Counted from the first letter of the stretch, positions 10,813 to 21,588 are shown. The stretch is 64,000 bases of DNA from Ryuthela nishihirai (GCA_038380435.1 JAWZYU010000059.1:372001-436000), one strand, 5' to 3'. Program-made: numbers and translations. Notes: generated from the sequence alone by a model not told the origin.

Positions 10813-11290
10813 CTACACTGGAAGACTTCCTCCAATGTAGAATTTGACGATGCCAATAGAAGCAAAGAGTTCAGGTGCCTGCGATAACCTTTGCTCAGGA
10901 TTATCTACCAGCTGATAAACATATCCTTTGAATCTATTCACTTGGGGCTGTCAACCGACAAACAAACAGAAAACACAGCGGAAGATTTTCCCTCCACAGA
11001 AGCCCACCAGTGCAGCAAAATCGGGATCCATAATCAAGTTCAGAGCCATATATCTGTCCAGTCCAGTAGGTTTATATGGTCAGCACCAGGACCCTGTGTG
11101 GTTGACCACTCCTCAGCAGGGTAGAAAAAAAAAGAAAAGTAGCCGTAGTTGTCCAGGTCAGTAGGCCACACTAATCTGGCAGCCCTCCCCTTCCGTTCAC
11201 TTCCACAAGAGAGTATTTCTTTTGAAAGGTACCAACGGTCTGCACCACGAGAAGGCGGGGTCGGACATTAGGTACTAGGTCTGGCCGGTA

Positions 11291-12399
11291 AATGTTACCT
11301 GAAAAGTAGTCAATGCAAACAAAATGTTTCATTTGAAAAGTTTATATGAAGGAAGTAAACATAATTTTTTGCATCTGCAGCGATATAGTGAAAGCGTAAC
11401 TTACTCTTCGTATAACGTTCAGTGCTAAAGGTACGCTATAGAAGTATGTGTCGGTGCTATTTTTGGAGTTTGCAGAAGAAGAGATGAAAAATCTCTGTAG
11501 TAAAATGTCACCCATTTACGACTAATAGAGAAAATATGAATAAAATGCAAATATAATCAAAAATGTTTGAATTTTAATATTTGTCTCCAAAGATGCTGAA
11601 GTGTGAAGAGGAAAACATTTTATACAAAATATGGTAAGATGTAATAGCTTATACATATTTAATATTCCTCAGAGTTCCAAGAAAATGTTTTTGAAATAAT
11701 TGGTGCATGGAATAAATCTACAACTAAATTAATTAGCAAACTGAATAAATAAAACTGATAGAGCTCTTTATCGATCTGTTATCAAAATGTGATAAATCGA
11801 TAATTGAATTCCTGAAAATTTGAAACAGTTATTAATAAACTTAAATAAATGCAAAACTGATAATGAAAAAATTCACTTATAACATCATAATAAAATATTA
11901 CTCTTCAAATATGATGTCATTAAAACAATGTAATTTAGTAAATATCGTGATTTATTGCTTAAAATGCGCAGTAAATGAAACAGTGAAAGAGTGAATGCTA
12001 GAAGCAAAAATATAGCTTTCGATAAATTTAGTGTAAATAGTTGAATATGTAAATTTCAGATGTCCTTTAACACTAAGACGGTGAATCAGGGGATATATTT
12101 AGCAGACGCATCTGCCGACGTCATAGCACAAAGATTACGCAATCAAAAACTTTTTAAGAGAAGGATCTTTCGTTCCAATTATGACGTGAATCAGACGGAT
12201 GTGACTGCCTACTTTATGGCGAAATGATCAAATGGTGAGGGAAACGAATCGTCTTCATTAAAGTATGTAAACATTTATTTCCTAATGTAAATTGTGAAAA
12301 TAATAGACATTTTACAAGACATTGGTATGACTTTCATACGTCTTGATATCACTGATTGCACTCAAAACCCTTTGCTATAAGGAAATTTCAATTGTATTA
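11291..12399. other. AT-rich spacer
   Basis: About 1.1 kb of low-complexity AT-rich DNA. No coding signal, tandem repeat or terminal repeat is recognised. Confidence 0.5.
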
Positions 12400-13293
12400 C
12401 CGTATTTCTTCGATTCTAAGACGTCATCGATTGTAAGACGCACCTTAATTTTTGTACCACCAACAGAAAAAAAGCTTTGATTGTAAGAAAAAAAAAATAA
12501 AAGAAAGCGCTGAAATATATATAACAAACATTTTTATTATAATAGAATTCAATTTACTTACAACAACAGTACCTATTTATCAGTAGGTATGTTATTCATC
12601 ACTTTCTTCTGAATCAATATCAGAGTCTGATTCTTCCCAGCGTCGATATCTGCATCTGAATCAATATCAGAGTTTGATTCTTCTGAGTCACCTTTATCTT
12701 CATTATCTCATAATATATCGTCTTCTGAGCCATCGAGAGCGTTGGTGATGCAACGTTTTTTAAATGAGTGCTGCACTTTTCTTTCTGGGATTAGCTTCCA
12801 AGCTAATTTGTTGATACCCATTCGGCCAATTTTGATGCCGGCGCTTTCTTTCTTTTCCATGTCCTTCTGTATACACGATAACTTTTCGCTTCAATGCGTC
12901 TTCGTAGTGCAATCTTTTTGGCAAAATTTTGATGTGTAATAAGGGATCAAAATGAACGGAATGCAGTAACTGAACTTCTTACGTGCTTCCGTAGATAGAA
13001 CCAAAACTTTCAAAAAAAAAAGTAGTTGTCACTGAGTGAGCTCCACCATAATGAAGTTAACGGTGGCTTCACAATTGGAAAACGCGGGAAAACACACACG
13101 CCACTTTATTCTCCAATGGTATTGGAGAAGGGGTTTCCGCATAAAAAACAAAACGTGTGGTGCCGTGTGCAAAGCGCGGGAAAATTCGAAATAAAAAACT
13201 GCAATCCTAAGACACCAGCGATTCTAAGATGCACCCTGATTTTAGAGACGTTTATATGGGGAAAAAGTGCGTCTTAGTATCGCAGAAATACGG
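12400..13293 (-). mobile_element. Internally deleted pogo/Tigger-like DNA transposon
   Basis: The termini are inverted: CCGTATTTCTTCGATTCTAA at the left and CCGTATTTCTGCGATACTAA on the other strand at the right, with TAAGACGCAC-type subterminal repeats. On the minus strand, about 12905-12860 encodes ALKRKVIVYTEGHGKE, like the N-terminal helix-turn-helix of pogo-family transposases. About 12800-12730 encodes VQHSFKKRCITNALDGSEDD, like the C-terminal tail of the same family, followed by an acidic DSEESNSDIDSDADID stretch. The DDE catalytic core between them is missing. The flanking TA is present on the left only. Confidence 0.7.
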
Positions 13294-13375
13294 AATTCAA
13301 TTCAAGTAACAATGAGGTAAGGCGAAGATGATGGCAACGAGTAGCATTTTGTATGGGGAGAGACTGGTTTTCATT

Positions 13376-13560
13376 GATTGATTTGACCGTGTTGCCCGCA
13401 TGCAGCACTGCAGATTACTGAGTAGAATTATGAATAGTGTACCTAAAGTCCCCTTGAAAAGAAGGAGCCCTAGATTGCGATTGGTGGACAATGTCAAGCA
13501 TGACCTTGTCACAATTGGCCAACATTGGACAAAATGCAACAGCTGTACTTCTGCATAAAC
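13376..13560 (+). pseudogene. RTE LINE C-terminal fragment
   Basis: The plus strand encodes LLSRIMNSVPKVPLKRRSPR followed by VKHDLVTIGQHW. These align with the C-terminal block of the RTE copies here (NRVMNSVPKGIRKRGRPRMRW, VKQDLVRIGVQW near 7680). It is more diverged and is an older insertion. Confidence 0.7.
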
Positions 13561-13570
13561 GCCTTTCAAT

Positions 13571-14160
13571 AACTGAATTCTACAGTATAGTTAGAACTTC
13601 AAAGCAAGGCTGCTTTGTTCAATTTTATCTTATTTCTGTCAATTTATAATTAAATGGAATTTTTGGAAAAACTCTCTTTAACAGCACTTATGTAACGTAA
13701 CAAATAAATTAAATATGTTTCAAATTCTGCTATTTAAAAGAAGTTTGTGTAAAAAATGAATGGAACCATTGCATCAATTCAGGAAGAGAGAATAGCAACC
13801 AATCTTCAATAACAGTTGTTGCCATGTACCGTGCAGCCATATTACTTATTACAGATCATGGATTTTGCGGATTTTTCAATTCTAATTCGCCATCAATAAT
13901 TCATAAATATCGCATATGGCGATATATAATTATCTTTATAGCTGAACAAATACAAAAAAATTCAGAATTGACCACCAGATCAAGAACAAATTTTGTACGA
14001 TTTGCTCCCATATGCAGTGTGATTATAATTAAACTGACATTACTCAGAGCGCTATAGAGAAGGATCTACTCAACGGATCACACTGAAAAGTGGTGGATAC
14101 CTTAATAAGAACATGAATTTGCAAATGAAAAAATTAGTTAGTTGATATATAATATCATTG
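13571..14160. other. AT-rich spacer
   Basis: I see no recognisable gene or repeat before the Tc1 remnant. Confidence 0.45.
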
Positions 14161-14566
14161 CAGACCAGGTACATCGTTTCGTGGGAATGGTATATCCCTC
14201 TAGTAGTGCATTCTTTCAGAAAAATAATGCGCCATGCAATTTTTCGAGTTGCACGGATTTTTCGAGAATGGTTTGCGGAACATGAGGAAGACTTCCAGGT
14301 ATTGCCCTGGCCCCCAAATTCACGAGACATCAATCCAATCGAGCATCTGTGGAATGTGTTGTCACAGCATATCCGATCTGCTGCGGCTCAACCATGTAGC
14401 TTATAAGAGTTTAAGGATCTGCTGCTAACACTTTGGTACCAGATACCAGAAGACCTTTAGAAATCTTGCAGCGTTCGTGCCTCGCCGGATAAGAGCTGTT
14501 TTGGCGGCACGTGGAGGATCAACATCATATTAGGTAGGTGGTCATAATGTTTTTCCTCTTTGGTGT
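14161..14566 (+). pseudogene. Tc1-like transposase C-terminal fragment with 3' end
   Basis: The plus strand encodes REWFAEHEEDFQVLPWPPNS followed by a RDINPIEHLWNVL block. This is the hallmark C-terminal part of Tc1 DD34E transposases, including the final catalytic Glu of the IEHLW motif. The preceding QxNNAPC region (about 14215) is in another frame. Downstream, GGTGGTCATAATGTTTT (14533) resembles the end of the Tc1 terminal repeat, before a (TA)n run at 14563-14580. The N-terminal two thirds and left terminus are absent. Confidence 0.85.
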
Positions 14567-14641
14567 ATATATATATATATGTTAAGTGAATCCCTTAGGT
14601 CTCTTTGCAAATAGGGTGAACTATCGGAGGTAATGCTACTC

Positions 14642-16034
14642 TTATTTAAGAAGGTTGTTCAAAAAGATCTCGACATGCATCTGCAGAGCAAAAACCATTG
14701 TAGTTACCTCAACGAAGCTTTTATTGTCCTTCAAAGTACTTTCCTCCAGCGTCTGTGGAAAGTTGCAAAGGTATACGCCAATTCTGAAAAGCTTGTTGGG
14801 TAAAATACTTCCTGTTGGGTAAAATACTTCACAACTCTGTATTACCGCATTTTGTACCTTGAAACTTTGCACCCTTGAAAACGTTTTCTCAGCAAATTCC
14901 TTTTAATTTTTAGAGAAAAAAAAAAACAATAATCGTACGGTGCAAAATTGGGTAAATATGCTAGATGGGGCAGCTATTTGATTTTTTTACTCTTCCAGAT
15001 AGGTCATGACTTTCCGAGTTTTGTGAGCACGAGCGGCACTTTATTGCACACCATGGTCTAAATGGCCAGGTCACATGAACCCGAAGGCTCAGAGAAGGCT
15101 GGGGGAGGGGACCCGCTGGAACAGCTGTTGGGGTTCACATAGTAGTCTCCTGTCAAGGCCATCCAGCGTGTTCTTTAACGTGCACATGGTATAGCTCTCA
15201 GGCACACGGTCCATCCGACGGATGGCGCTCTTTCCAAGCCCATCGGTGTTTCCTACTGACTGTGGGCAGGACAGGGGGATTTTGTAGAGATAAATCTCAA
15301 CGCTGACCCACCTGGGAACTACAGATTACGAGCCTGGCACGCTACCGATTGAGCCAACCCGCCCTCTAATGTTGGTGTAGTATTACCATTTAAATGCATT
15401 TTTTAGGTAATGTATCCATGTCTATCACTCCTTGGTAATTGAAAGAAACTGTGAACATCCTTTTTCTTGAGCGAAAGTCTTGTCGGAGGATTTGTGGACC
15501 CGGTTCATCTTCAGCAGCACAAACATAGTTTCGATCTTTCTGGGAGTTGTATAATAATAAAACCACATCTCACCACTGTGACAATGTCTGTTAACCATTT
15601 GGGGCAATAGGTTCAACCATTGTCAGCATTTCCTTGAAGGAGTCGACTCAAGTCCTCTTTTCTGCTCTCTGAGCTTGTGGGATACCCATTTGGCACAGAT
15701 GCTTCGGATTGCTGATGAATAATTGTTTCCACACTGCCAATCGATACATTGGCATTATCTGAATGGTGATGTGTGGGTTTTCCTTAATCAGTTTACGACA
15801 CGAACATCAGCGACGGTTCTCTCGTTCACGGCCTCCTTTGTCTTCGTGCACGAGGGAATTCCTCGAAGCTCTGCCTTCCTTTTCTGAATTTGTGCATCCA
15901 TCTCGTAACAGTGCCATGTGAACAGGCATTATCCTCATATACTTGTGATAAATTGGCATGCATTTTTTTCTCTTCGTCCCTAACCTATATCCTTCTAAAA
16001 TGTAAAATCTTTCACCTTCTTTAGTAGGCTCCAC
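14642..16034 (-). pseudogene. Mariner-like (MLE) transposase remnant
   Basis: On the minus strand the order matches a mariner transposase. A start MEPTKEGE...YILE lies at about 16034. A GTVTRWMHKFRKGRQSFEEF helix-turn-helix follows at about 15910-15850, then IKENPHITIQ near 15780 and a GDETWFYYY-like block (first catalytic Asp of the family) at about 15590-15550. A C-terminal LEESTLKD/CNFPQTLEES block lies near 14740. Frames are shifted several times, and a SINE1 splits the gene at 15028-15365. It cannot produce an enzyme. Confidence 0.65.
15028..15365 (-). mobile_element. SINE1 copy inside the mariner remnant
   Basis: Reverse orientation: the 3' body (GAGCGGCACTTTATTGCACA) is at the left and the tRNA-like head ends at about 15365. 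The last bases of the usual CAACCC tail and about 16 bp of the T-arm region are missing, so this copy is moderately diverged. Confidence 0.88.
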
Positions 16035-16840
16035 AGTAACAATGCACAGATTTCGCAGACCGAACTTTACGCTCCGCCAGAGAAGATAGAAATGATGATA
16101 AAGCCTTTGATTTCAATACGTAATGAAGCACTCCGTAAGCATTTATTAATTGCTTTTCTGTTTTCTGAGGAGAAAATGGTTCTTTTTTTAATGACTTATA
16201 ATTAACGATTACTTTGAGAAAGAAAATCGTTAGGAAAAGGAAAACGGTGTATGGAGTTCCTTTCAAGCGTTACACTGTGTGACGTAAGCAAAAAAGAAAG
16301 TTGAAATTTTTCTATAACAGTCGCTTAAATTTATGAACACCCTCTAGGTCTTTAACAGATTGTATGTTATTAATTTTTAGTGGTCTTACACTGTAGACCA
16401 CTGAACTGGAATATTCTAGGAGCCTTATTAGAACCTGTTACGATTAAACGAAAGTTTAATTCTTCCCTACAGTACATCAGTAATTTATAGTGGTAGTTGC
16501 TTTCACTTTCATATTAATTTTTTCTATGAGTAAAAAATTATGGAAGAAATAAACATTTACTGTTTGTTTTTCAAGTACTCGATTTAAGAATCTAATACAC
16601 CAATATTTAAACAAAAAATATGAAAAATTCTTCCCTAATCCACTGACTGATATAAGAATTAATCTATAGGTGTGAAGCGAAGAAATTTAAACTGACATTA
16701 TACGAGTATTTTCACTTTTGTATGTAAAATTGCTCAGTGGATAAATGTGATATTTAAAATTTTCACTGTTTGAAATATGTAAAACATAATAATTCGAATA
16801 TGATCATTAGAAGGCGATAATCCCTCAAGACAATCTGAAT
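16035..16840. other. AT-rich spacer
   Basis: No gene is recognised. TAATTTATAGTGGTAGTTGC at about 16488 matches a motif recurring at 6459, 26109, 30952, 48715 and (reverse) 60460. Confidence 0.5.
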
Positions 16841-17020
16841 GGGTTGGGTTGTTTTACCTCTGAGCGGCACTTTTTTGCACACCATGGGCTAAATGGCCAG
16901 GTCACATGGATCAGAGAAGGTTGGGGGAGGGGACCCACTGGAACAGCTGTTGGGAGACAGATGGTAGCCGCCCGTTAAGGCCACCCAGCCTGTTCTTTAA
17001 CGTGCACAGGGTATGGCTCT
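16841..17020 (-). mobile_element. SINE1 host copy, 3' part
   Basis: This is the 3' portion of a reverse-oriented SINE1, from its GGGTTGTTTTACC end to the TTAACGTGCACAGGGTATGG block. It is interrupted exactly at GGTATGGCTCT by another SINE1. The rest of this copy is at 17411-17607. Confidence 0.92.
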
Positions 17021-17410
17021 GGGGCGGGGGTGACTCAGTCGGTAGCGCGCCAGGCTCGTAATCTGTAGTTCCCAGGTTCGAGTCCCAGCTGGGTCAGCGT
17101 TGAGATTTATCTCCGCAAAATTCTCCGCCCTGCCCTCGGTCAGTAGGGGACACCGATGGGCTTGGAAAGGCCGCCGTCCGTCGGATGGGACGTTAAGCCG
17201 TGGCCCCGTGTGCGGGAGAGCCATACCCTGTGCACGTTAAAGAACACGCTGGATGGCCTTGACGGGAGGCTACCATCTGTCTCCCAACAGCTGTTCCAGT
17301 GGGTCCCCTCCCCCAACCTTCTCGGAGCCTTCGGGGTCCTTGTGACCTGGCCATTTAGCCCATGGTGTGCAAAAAAGTGCCGCTCAGAGGTAAAACAACA
17401 CAACCCAACC
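17021..17410 (+). mobile_element. Full-length SINE1 nested in another SINE1
   Basis: A near-consensus 390-bp SINE1 from GGGGCGGGGGTGACTCAGTC to AAAACAACACAACCCAACC. It is flanked by a perfect 11-bp TSD, GGTATGGCTCT, at 17010-17020 and 17411-17421, whose sequence belongs to the host SINE. It is the best reference copy in the window for element boundaries. Confidence 0.96.
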
Positions 17411-17607
17411 GGTATGGCTCTCCCGCACACGGGGCCACGGCTTAAATTCCCATCCGAAGGACGGCGGCCCATCGGTGTCCCCTACTGACCGTGGGCAGGG
17501 CGGGGAATTTTGCGGAGATAAATCTTAACGCTGACCCAGCTGGGACTCGAATCTGGGAACTACAGATTAGGAGCCTGGCGCGCTATCGACTGAGCCACCC
17601 CCGCCCC
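17411..17607 (-). mobile_element. SINE1 host copy, 5' (tRNA-like) part
   Basis: It continues the reverse-oriented SINE1 split at 17020 and ends with the tRNA-like head (GCTATCGACTGAGCCACCCC on the plus strand). Its head shows the B box as GATTCGAGTCC on the minus strand. Confidence 0.92.
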
Positions 17608-18279
17608 AAACAATCTAAAGAATGTCAATTTCAGGTTACAAGCATAAGTATGAAAGTTTCAATGATCTTTATCCCAGATAGATATATATGACGCACAAAT
17701 AATAGATGTTTCGAAATGCGACCATAGTTCAATGGCTAGGATATCTGACGAACTTATTTGTTTAAAAACTAACGTAATCAGACACTACTTTGTTTATGAC
17801 TTAAGCAAAATGTCTGAATTCATGATTAAAGACGATATTGTCTTCCAATTAATATTTGGTATTTATTTTTTATTCTTGAAAAAAATTCAAAAATGATAAT
17901 ATAAATTTATAAGTGCTGTGATATAATTGTAAAAATGTTTTGAAGGGAACTGCAAAGCTGTTTAGATTACAGAATATTATAAAGTTACATTTCATTCAAC
18001 TAAATAAATATATCCATTCCGTTTAGAAACAGGTTCATTGGATTGCAAAGATCAATTTACAAAATACAGTTACTTTCATTTTATCTTGTCATATATATAC
18101 AAAGAACATTTTAGGAGACAGACTTAATAAGGTGGCCTAATTAATCTGCCTTTTTGATAACTCATCGACACTACGTTTCAGTAATCGAGACTTAGCTCAG
18201 GACAGAATATCTGGAGAACTAAATTGCCGTCTGGTTGGAGCTCCGTAGCCCTTGGCTGCTTGAGGATTCTGTATGTATG
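17608..18279. other. AT-rich spacer
   Basis: No gene or recognised repeat is seen. Confidence 0.5.
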
Positions 18280-18548
18280 TACAGTCGCTCAAAAAATATC
18301 CGCACACTATGGTTGATTACAGAATTCAGAAAAAATATCCGGCAACGATTGTTTTAGAAATTAGTGATCTGGCAACCTTCGTGTACAGTCGCTCAAAAAA
18401 AATATCCGCACACTATGGTTGATTAGAGAATTCAGGAAAAATATACGGCAAAGATTGTTTTAGAAATGAGTGATTTGGCAACCTTCGTAAAACACGTAAA
18501 ACGTACACCACGGTTGCCAAATCATCAGATATTTTTTGAGCGACTGTA
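18280..18548. repeat. Fold-back MITE with duplicated left half (dimer)
   Basis: TACAGTCGCTCAAAAAATAT at 18280 is followed by a second copy of the left half beginning at 18384, a period of 104 bp, then a shortened right end finishing GAGCGACTGTA at 18548. The two half-units differ at a few positions. It is a single-step tandem duplication of half the palindrome. Confidence 0.88.
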
Positions 18549-19035
18549 CGTATTTATTTATGTATGTATGTATCCCAAGAATTTTTTTTCAACAGAGGGC
18601 GGTCCGAGAATTTAGTTTAGTAAGGGTGGAAGGTTTCAAGAATAATTTAGTTTCAAGAGATACGACTTCCGTAATAATAATCCACCGAACAGGAAAAGTT
18701 AAAATGTTATTCTATATGGCATGATATTTCCTAGTGTTTTTTAATATATTTTAATTCGGACATAAAAAAGTGGTGATATGAATAAATTTAAGTAAAGAAA
18801 AATGTTTTGGATTTCAAAGTAGGTAGACAATATTGAGATTTCGTATAAGACGACAGAATTTTTTGGGGGGTCATGTCTCTACCCTGGGAATATCCCTGTG
18901 TGTGTGTGTGTGTGTCCACGACCGAATCTAGAAAAAGATGGAAGTGGAGGGAAAAGACTGGATATATTCAAATATTATTTTTATACACATTTAGTCATAA
19001 AAAAGGAACTGATGCGAAAGTGAAGACACCTACCG
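18549..19035. other. AT-rich spacer with a short (TG)n run
   Basis: A (TG)n run lies at about 18897-18915. No gene is recognised. Confidence 0.5.
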
Positions 19036-19165
19036 CTGTTGTTTTGCTGCTGATATCCAGCCATCCTCTCAGACCTTGTACTCTGGCGTATAAACTGACA
19101 GGCTCCTGTCAGATCTCTGTGGCTAGCAGCTATTTGAGGGGGTATTTGTTATTTATTTATTTTAT
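19036..19165 (+). mobile_element. SINE2, 5'-truncated
   Basis: It retains the body from TTTTGCTGCTGATATCC, the stem-loop CTGACAGGCTCCTGTCAG (about 19096) and the end GAGGGGGTATTTGTTATTTA. The tRNA-like head is missing. Confidence 0.8.
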
Positions 19166-19282
19166 AATATCAGAAGGTTAAACGGGGATAAATCTCATAT
19201 AGAATTAGAGTTTTGTTAACGGAATCGCTGTCGAAATTGAAGTCTATGGACATGCTTATTTCTCGAAAGTGAGTTGGTGTAA

Positions 19283-19780
19283 GTCCATGGATATGGTTCG
19301 AACAGGACTGCATAGTGATAAATTTGGAATTTAGCTAATGGTATTCTGTAAGTTTAGATTGATTGTCTGTAGTGACTTACAAGAGCATTTATTATTTATA
19401 ACACTTTGTACCAGAAAATAATAATAAGTGCTATTGATTCCAATATTCACTCTCCGTGTTTCTGTAAGCATGGACGGGAAGTGATTTGTTCATGAATTTG
19501 CATTTTTCGGACAAGTTGTCTCTGATTGGGTTATTTAGTTTCAGTGCATTTCTTAAGTGATAAGCTGATCTGCATAACGACAACATAGCAGAATAATCCA
19601 ATCAGAGACAACCAGTCTGGTAAATGCCATGATAACGATTGATTTCTAGTAATGTATAAATAAATCTTATCAAGCCCATTGTTGTTTCCTTTCTTACAGA
19701 ATTCCAATTGCCATGGATATGGTTCGAACAGGACTGCATAGTGATAGAGTTAGAAATTAGCTAATGCTATTCTGTAAGTT
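19283..19780. repeat. 70-bp direct repeats bracketing an imperfect hairpin
   Basis: A block starting CCATGGATATGGTTCGAACA occurs at about 19283 and again at about 19713, ending CTATTCTGTAAGTT. Between them, GTTGTCTCTGATTGGGTTAT (about 19517) and AATAATCCAATCAGAGACAA (about 19591) form an inverted pair extending imperfectly for 40-45 bp. The layout resembles an element with short terminal direct repeats around a fold-back core. The class is not recognised. Confidence 0.5.
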
Positions 19781-19784
19781 GTAC

Positions 19785-19815
19785 GAACGAAGGTTGCATC
19801 TGGCAACCTTCGTTC
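19785..19815. repeat. Isolated MITE centre hairpin
   Basis: GAACGAAGGTTGC and its inverted copy form a perfect 13-bp stem with a 5-nt loop. The stem matches the central GAAGGTTGCCAGA palindrome of the fold-back MITE family, without the element's outer parts. Confidence 0.6.
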
Positions 19816-19819
19816 GGCA

Positions 19820-20330
19820 ACCAATTTGGGTTTAGGAAGAGCAGAGGTACAGTAACTGCATTGTTGAAATATACGTCAAAGGTGTTTCATTCCGTACAAC
19901 AATTGACAATAATCAATTTACTCTATCCGTATTTATGGACTTGGAGAAACCTTTGACACCGTTGATTACGAAATTTTAATTAGCAAACTAGAAAATATTG
20001 GCATTCGTGGTGTTGTATTAAAATGGTTTAAAGACTACTTACAACACAGAACGCAATGTATTTGTCTTTTTAATACACTTAGTAACCCAAAACATATTTC
20101 ATGTGGCGTACCACAAGGTTCAGTCCTGGGACCAACCTTGTTTCTGATATTCATAAATGATCTATGTAAATTAAAAATAAATAGCTATATTAACCCTTTT
20201 GCAGATGATACATCATTAACTTTATGTGCTGATTCTCTGGAAAATCTCCTATATAACATGAACACTGATCTAAAATGTGTGATGAAATGGTTGGATTTTA
20301 AATACGAAAAAGACTAAGTATATTCTGTTT
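19820..20330 (+). pseudogene. Jockey/CR1-like LINE reverse transcriptase fragment
   Basis: Blocks in order: NQFGFRKSRGTVTALLKY (about 19820), FMDLEKPFDTVDYEILISKL (about 19933), a GIRGVVLKWFKDYL block, SCGVPQGSVLGPTLFLIFIN (about 20100) and the catalytic FADDTSLTL (about 20200). It ends near CVMKWLDF. One or two frameshifts lie near 19880 and after 20300. The SCGVPQGSVLGP plus FADD combination is typical of Jockey/CR1/I-type LINEs and differs from the RTE copies. Both ends are missing. Confidence 0.85.
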
Positions 20331-20389
20331 AACCTAAAAAAGAATAATATAAAATTTATATTATTAAAAAATTATTTTATTAAAACAGC

Positions 20390-20523
20390 ATAACTCACTG
20401 GATGGTCTTGGTGGGATTATCATCTGTCTCCTAACAATTGTCCAGTTGGTTCCCTCCCCGAACATTCTCTGAGACATCGGAGTCTTTGTGATCTGGTTAT
20501 TTAACTCATTTTTGGCAAACACG
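20390..20523 (+). mobile_element. SINE1 fragment (LDR copy A), interrupted by the MITE array
   Basis: Old SINE1 body from about CTCACTGGATGGTCTTGG to TTTTGGCAAACACG. The MITE array begins at the following TA. The last SINE bases (CCTCTCAGAGGTCAAA...) resume at 21589. LDR copy B has the same arrangement at 27108-27347. Confidence 0.78.
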
Positions 20524-21588
20524 TACAATCGCTCAAAAAATATCCGAACACTATGGTTGATTACAGAATTCAGAAAAATTCTGGCAACGATGTATTTAGA
20601 GATTAGTGATCTGGCAACTTTCGTGTATTTACACGAAGATTGCCATATCACTAATTTATTTACTAATTGCCAGATCACTATATTATCCGTGGTCAGAATA
20701 TAAGTTTGTACTTCTATTTCTTTATGAAACTAAATAACATCTTAGGTAATGTTTACATTATATTTTAGGTAATTACACTTTACTGAATTCTGCAATCAGC
20801 CATAGTGTTCGGATATGTATTTGAGCGACTGTACGTACACGAAGGTTGCCAGACAACTAATTCCTAAAAAAATCGTTGCCAGATATTTTTTCTGAAATCT
20901 GTAATCAACCATAATGTTCGGATATTTATTTGAACGACTGTATGTACACGGTGGGTACCAGATCACTAATTTCTAAAAAAAGACTGTCAGATATATTTTC
21001 TGAATTCTGTAATCAACCATAGTGTTCGGATATTTATTTGAGCGACTGTATGTATACGAAGGTTGCCAGATAACTAATTTCTAAAAAAGACTGTCAGATA
21101 TATTTACTGAAATGTGTAATCAACCATATTGTTCGGATATATATTTGAACGACTGTATGTACACGGTGGTTACCAGATCACTAATTTCTAAAAAAAGACT
21201 GTCAGATATATTTTCTGAATTCTGTAATCAACCATAGTGTTCGGATATTTATTTGAGCGACTGTATGTATACGAAGGTTGCCAGATAACTAATTTCTAAA
21301 AAAGACTGTCAGATATATTTTCTGAATTCTGTAATCAGCCATAGTGTTCGGATATTTATTTGAGCGACTGTACGTACACGAAGGTTGTAAGATAACTAAT
21401 TACTAAAAAAATCGTTGCCAGATATTTTTTCTGAAAACTGTACTCAACCATAGTGTTCGGATATTTATTTGAACGACTGTATGTACACGGTGGTTACCAG
21501 ATCACTATTTTCTAAAAAAGACTGTCAGATATATTTTCAGAATTCTGTAATCAACCATAGTGTTAGGATATTTTTTTGACCGACTGTA
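20524..21588. repeat. MITE-derived tandem array, ~108-bp monomers
   Basis: A left half starting TACAATCGCTCAAAAAATAT (20524) is followed by right-half units beginning CGACTGTAYGTAYACG at about 20827, 20936, 21044, 21151, 21257, 21365 and 21474, ending at CGACTGTA (21581-21588). Spacings are 106-109 bp. Units fall into two types (CGAAGGTTGCCAGATAAC and CGGTGGTTACCAGATCAC) that mostly alternate, giving a ~215-bp higher-order dimer. A stray block at about 20686-20760 duplicates the flanking 21738-21806. Confidence 0.9.

Larger units (their letters stand above)
7497..11290 (-). mobile_element. RTE/BovB-like LINE, near full-length but dead
   Basis: The minus-strand order is 5' leader (11290-10820), apurinic-type endonuclease (10812-10059), linker (10058-9580), reverse transcriptase (9324-7800) and a C-terminal domain (7785-7520). 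The 3' end is a GATGATGATGATG trinucleotide tail (7497-7510), typical of RTE-type LINEs, which usually end in simple repeats and not poly(A). A 251-bp foreign block (9325-9575) plus a 29-bp tandem duplication splits the element between linker and RT. Multiple stops and frameshifts are present. The 5' leader matches those at 39095, 41590 and 52895. Confidence 0.9.

Noticed and set aside
10609..10840. Plus-strand ORFs of 65-72 codons
   Set aside because: They are antisense shadows of the LINE endonuclease and recur at 38350-38659 for the same reason.
12600..12730. Acidic-repeat protein exon on the minus strand
   Set aside because: The DSEESNSDIDSD stretch follows a pogo-like tail motif inside a transposon with inverted ends and contains stops.
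17140..17488. Pair of 110-codon ORFs on opposite strands
   Set aside because: Both are translations of SINE1; the same frames recur at other SINE1 copies.
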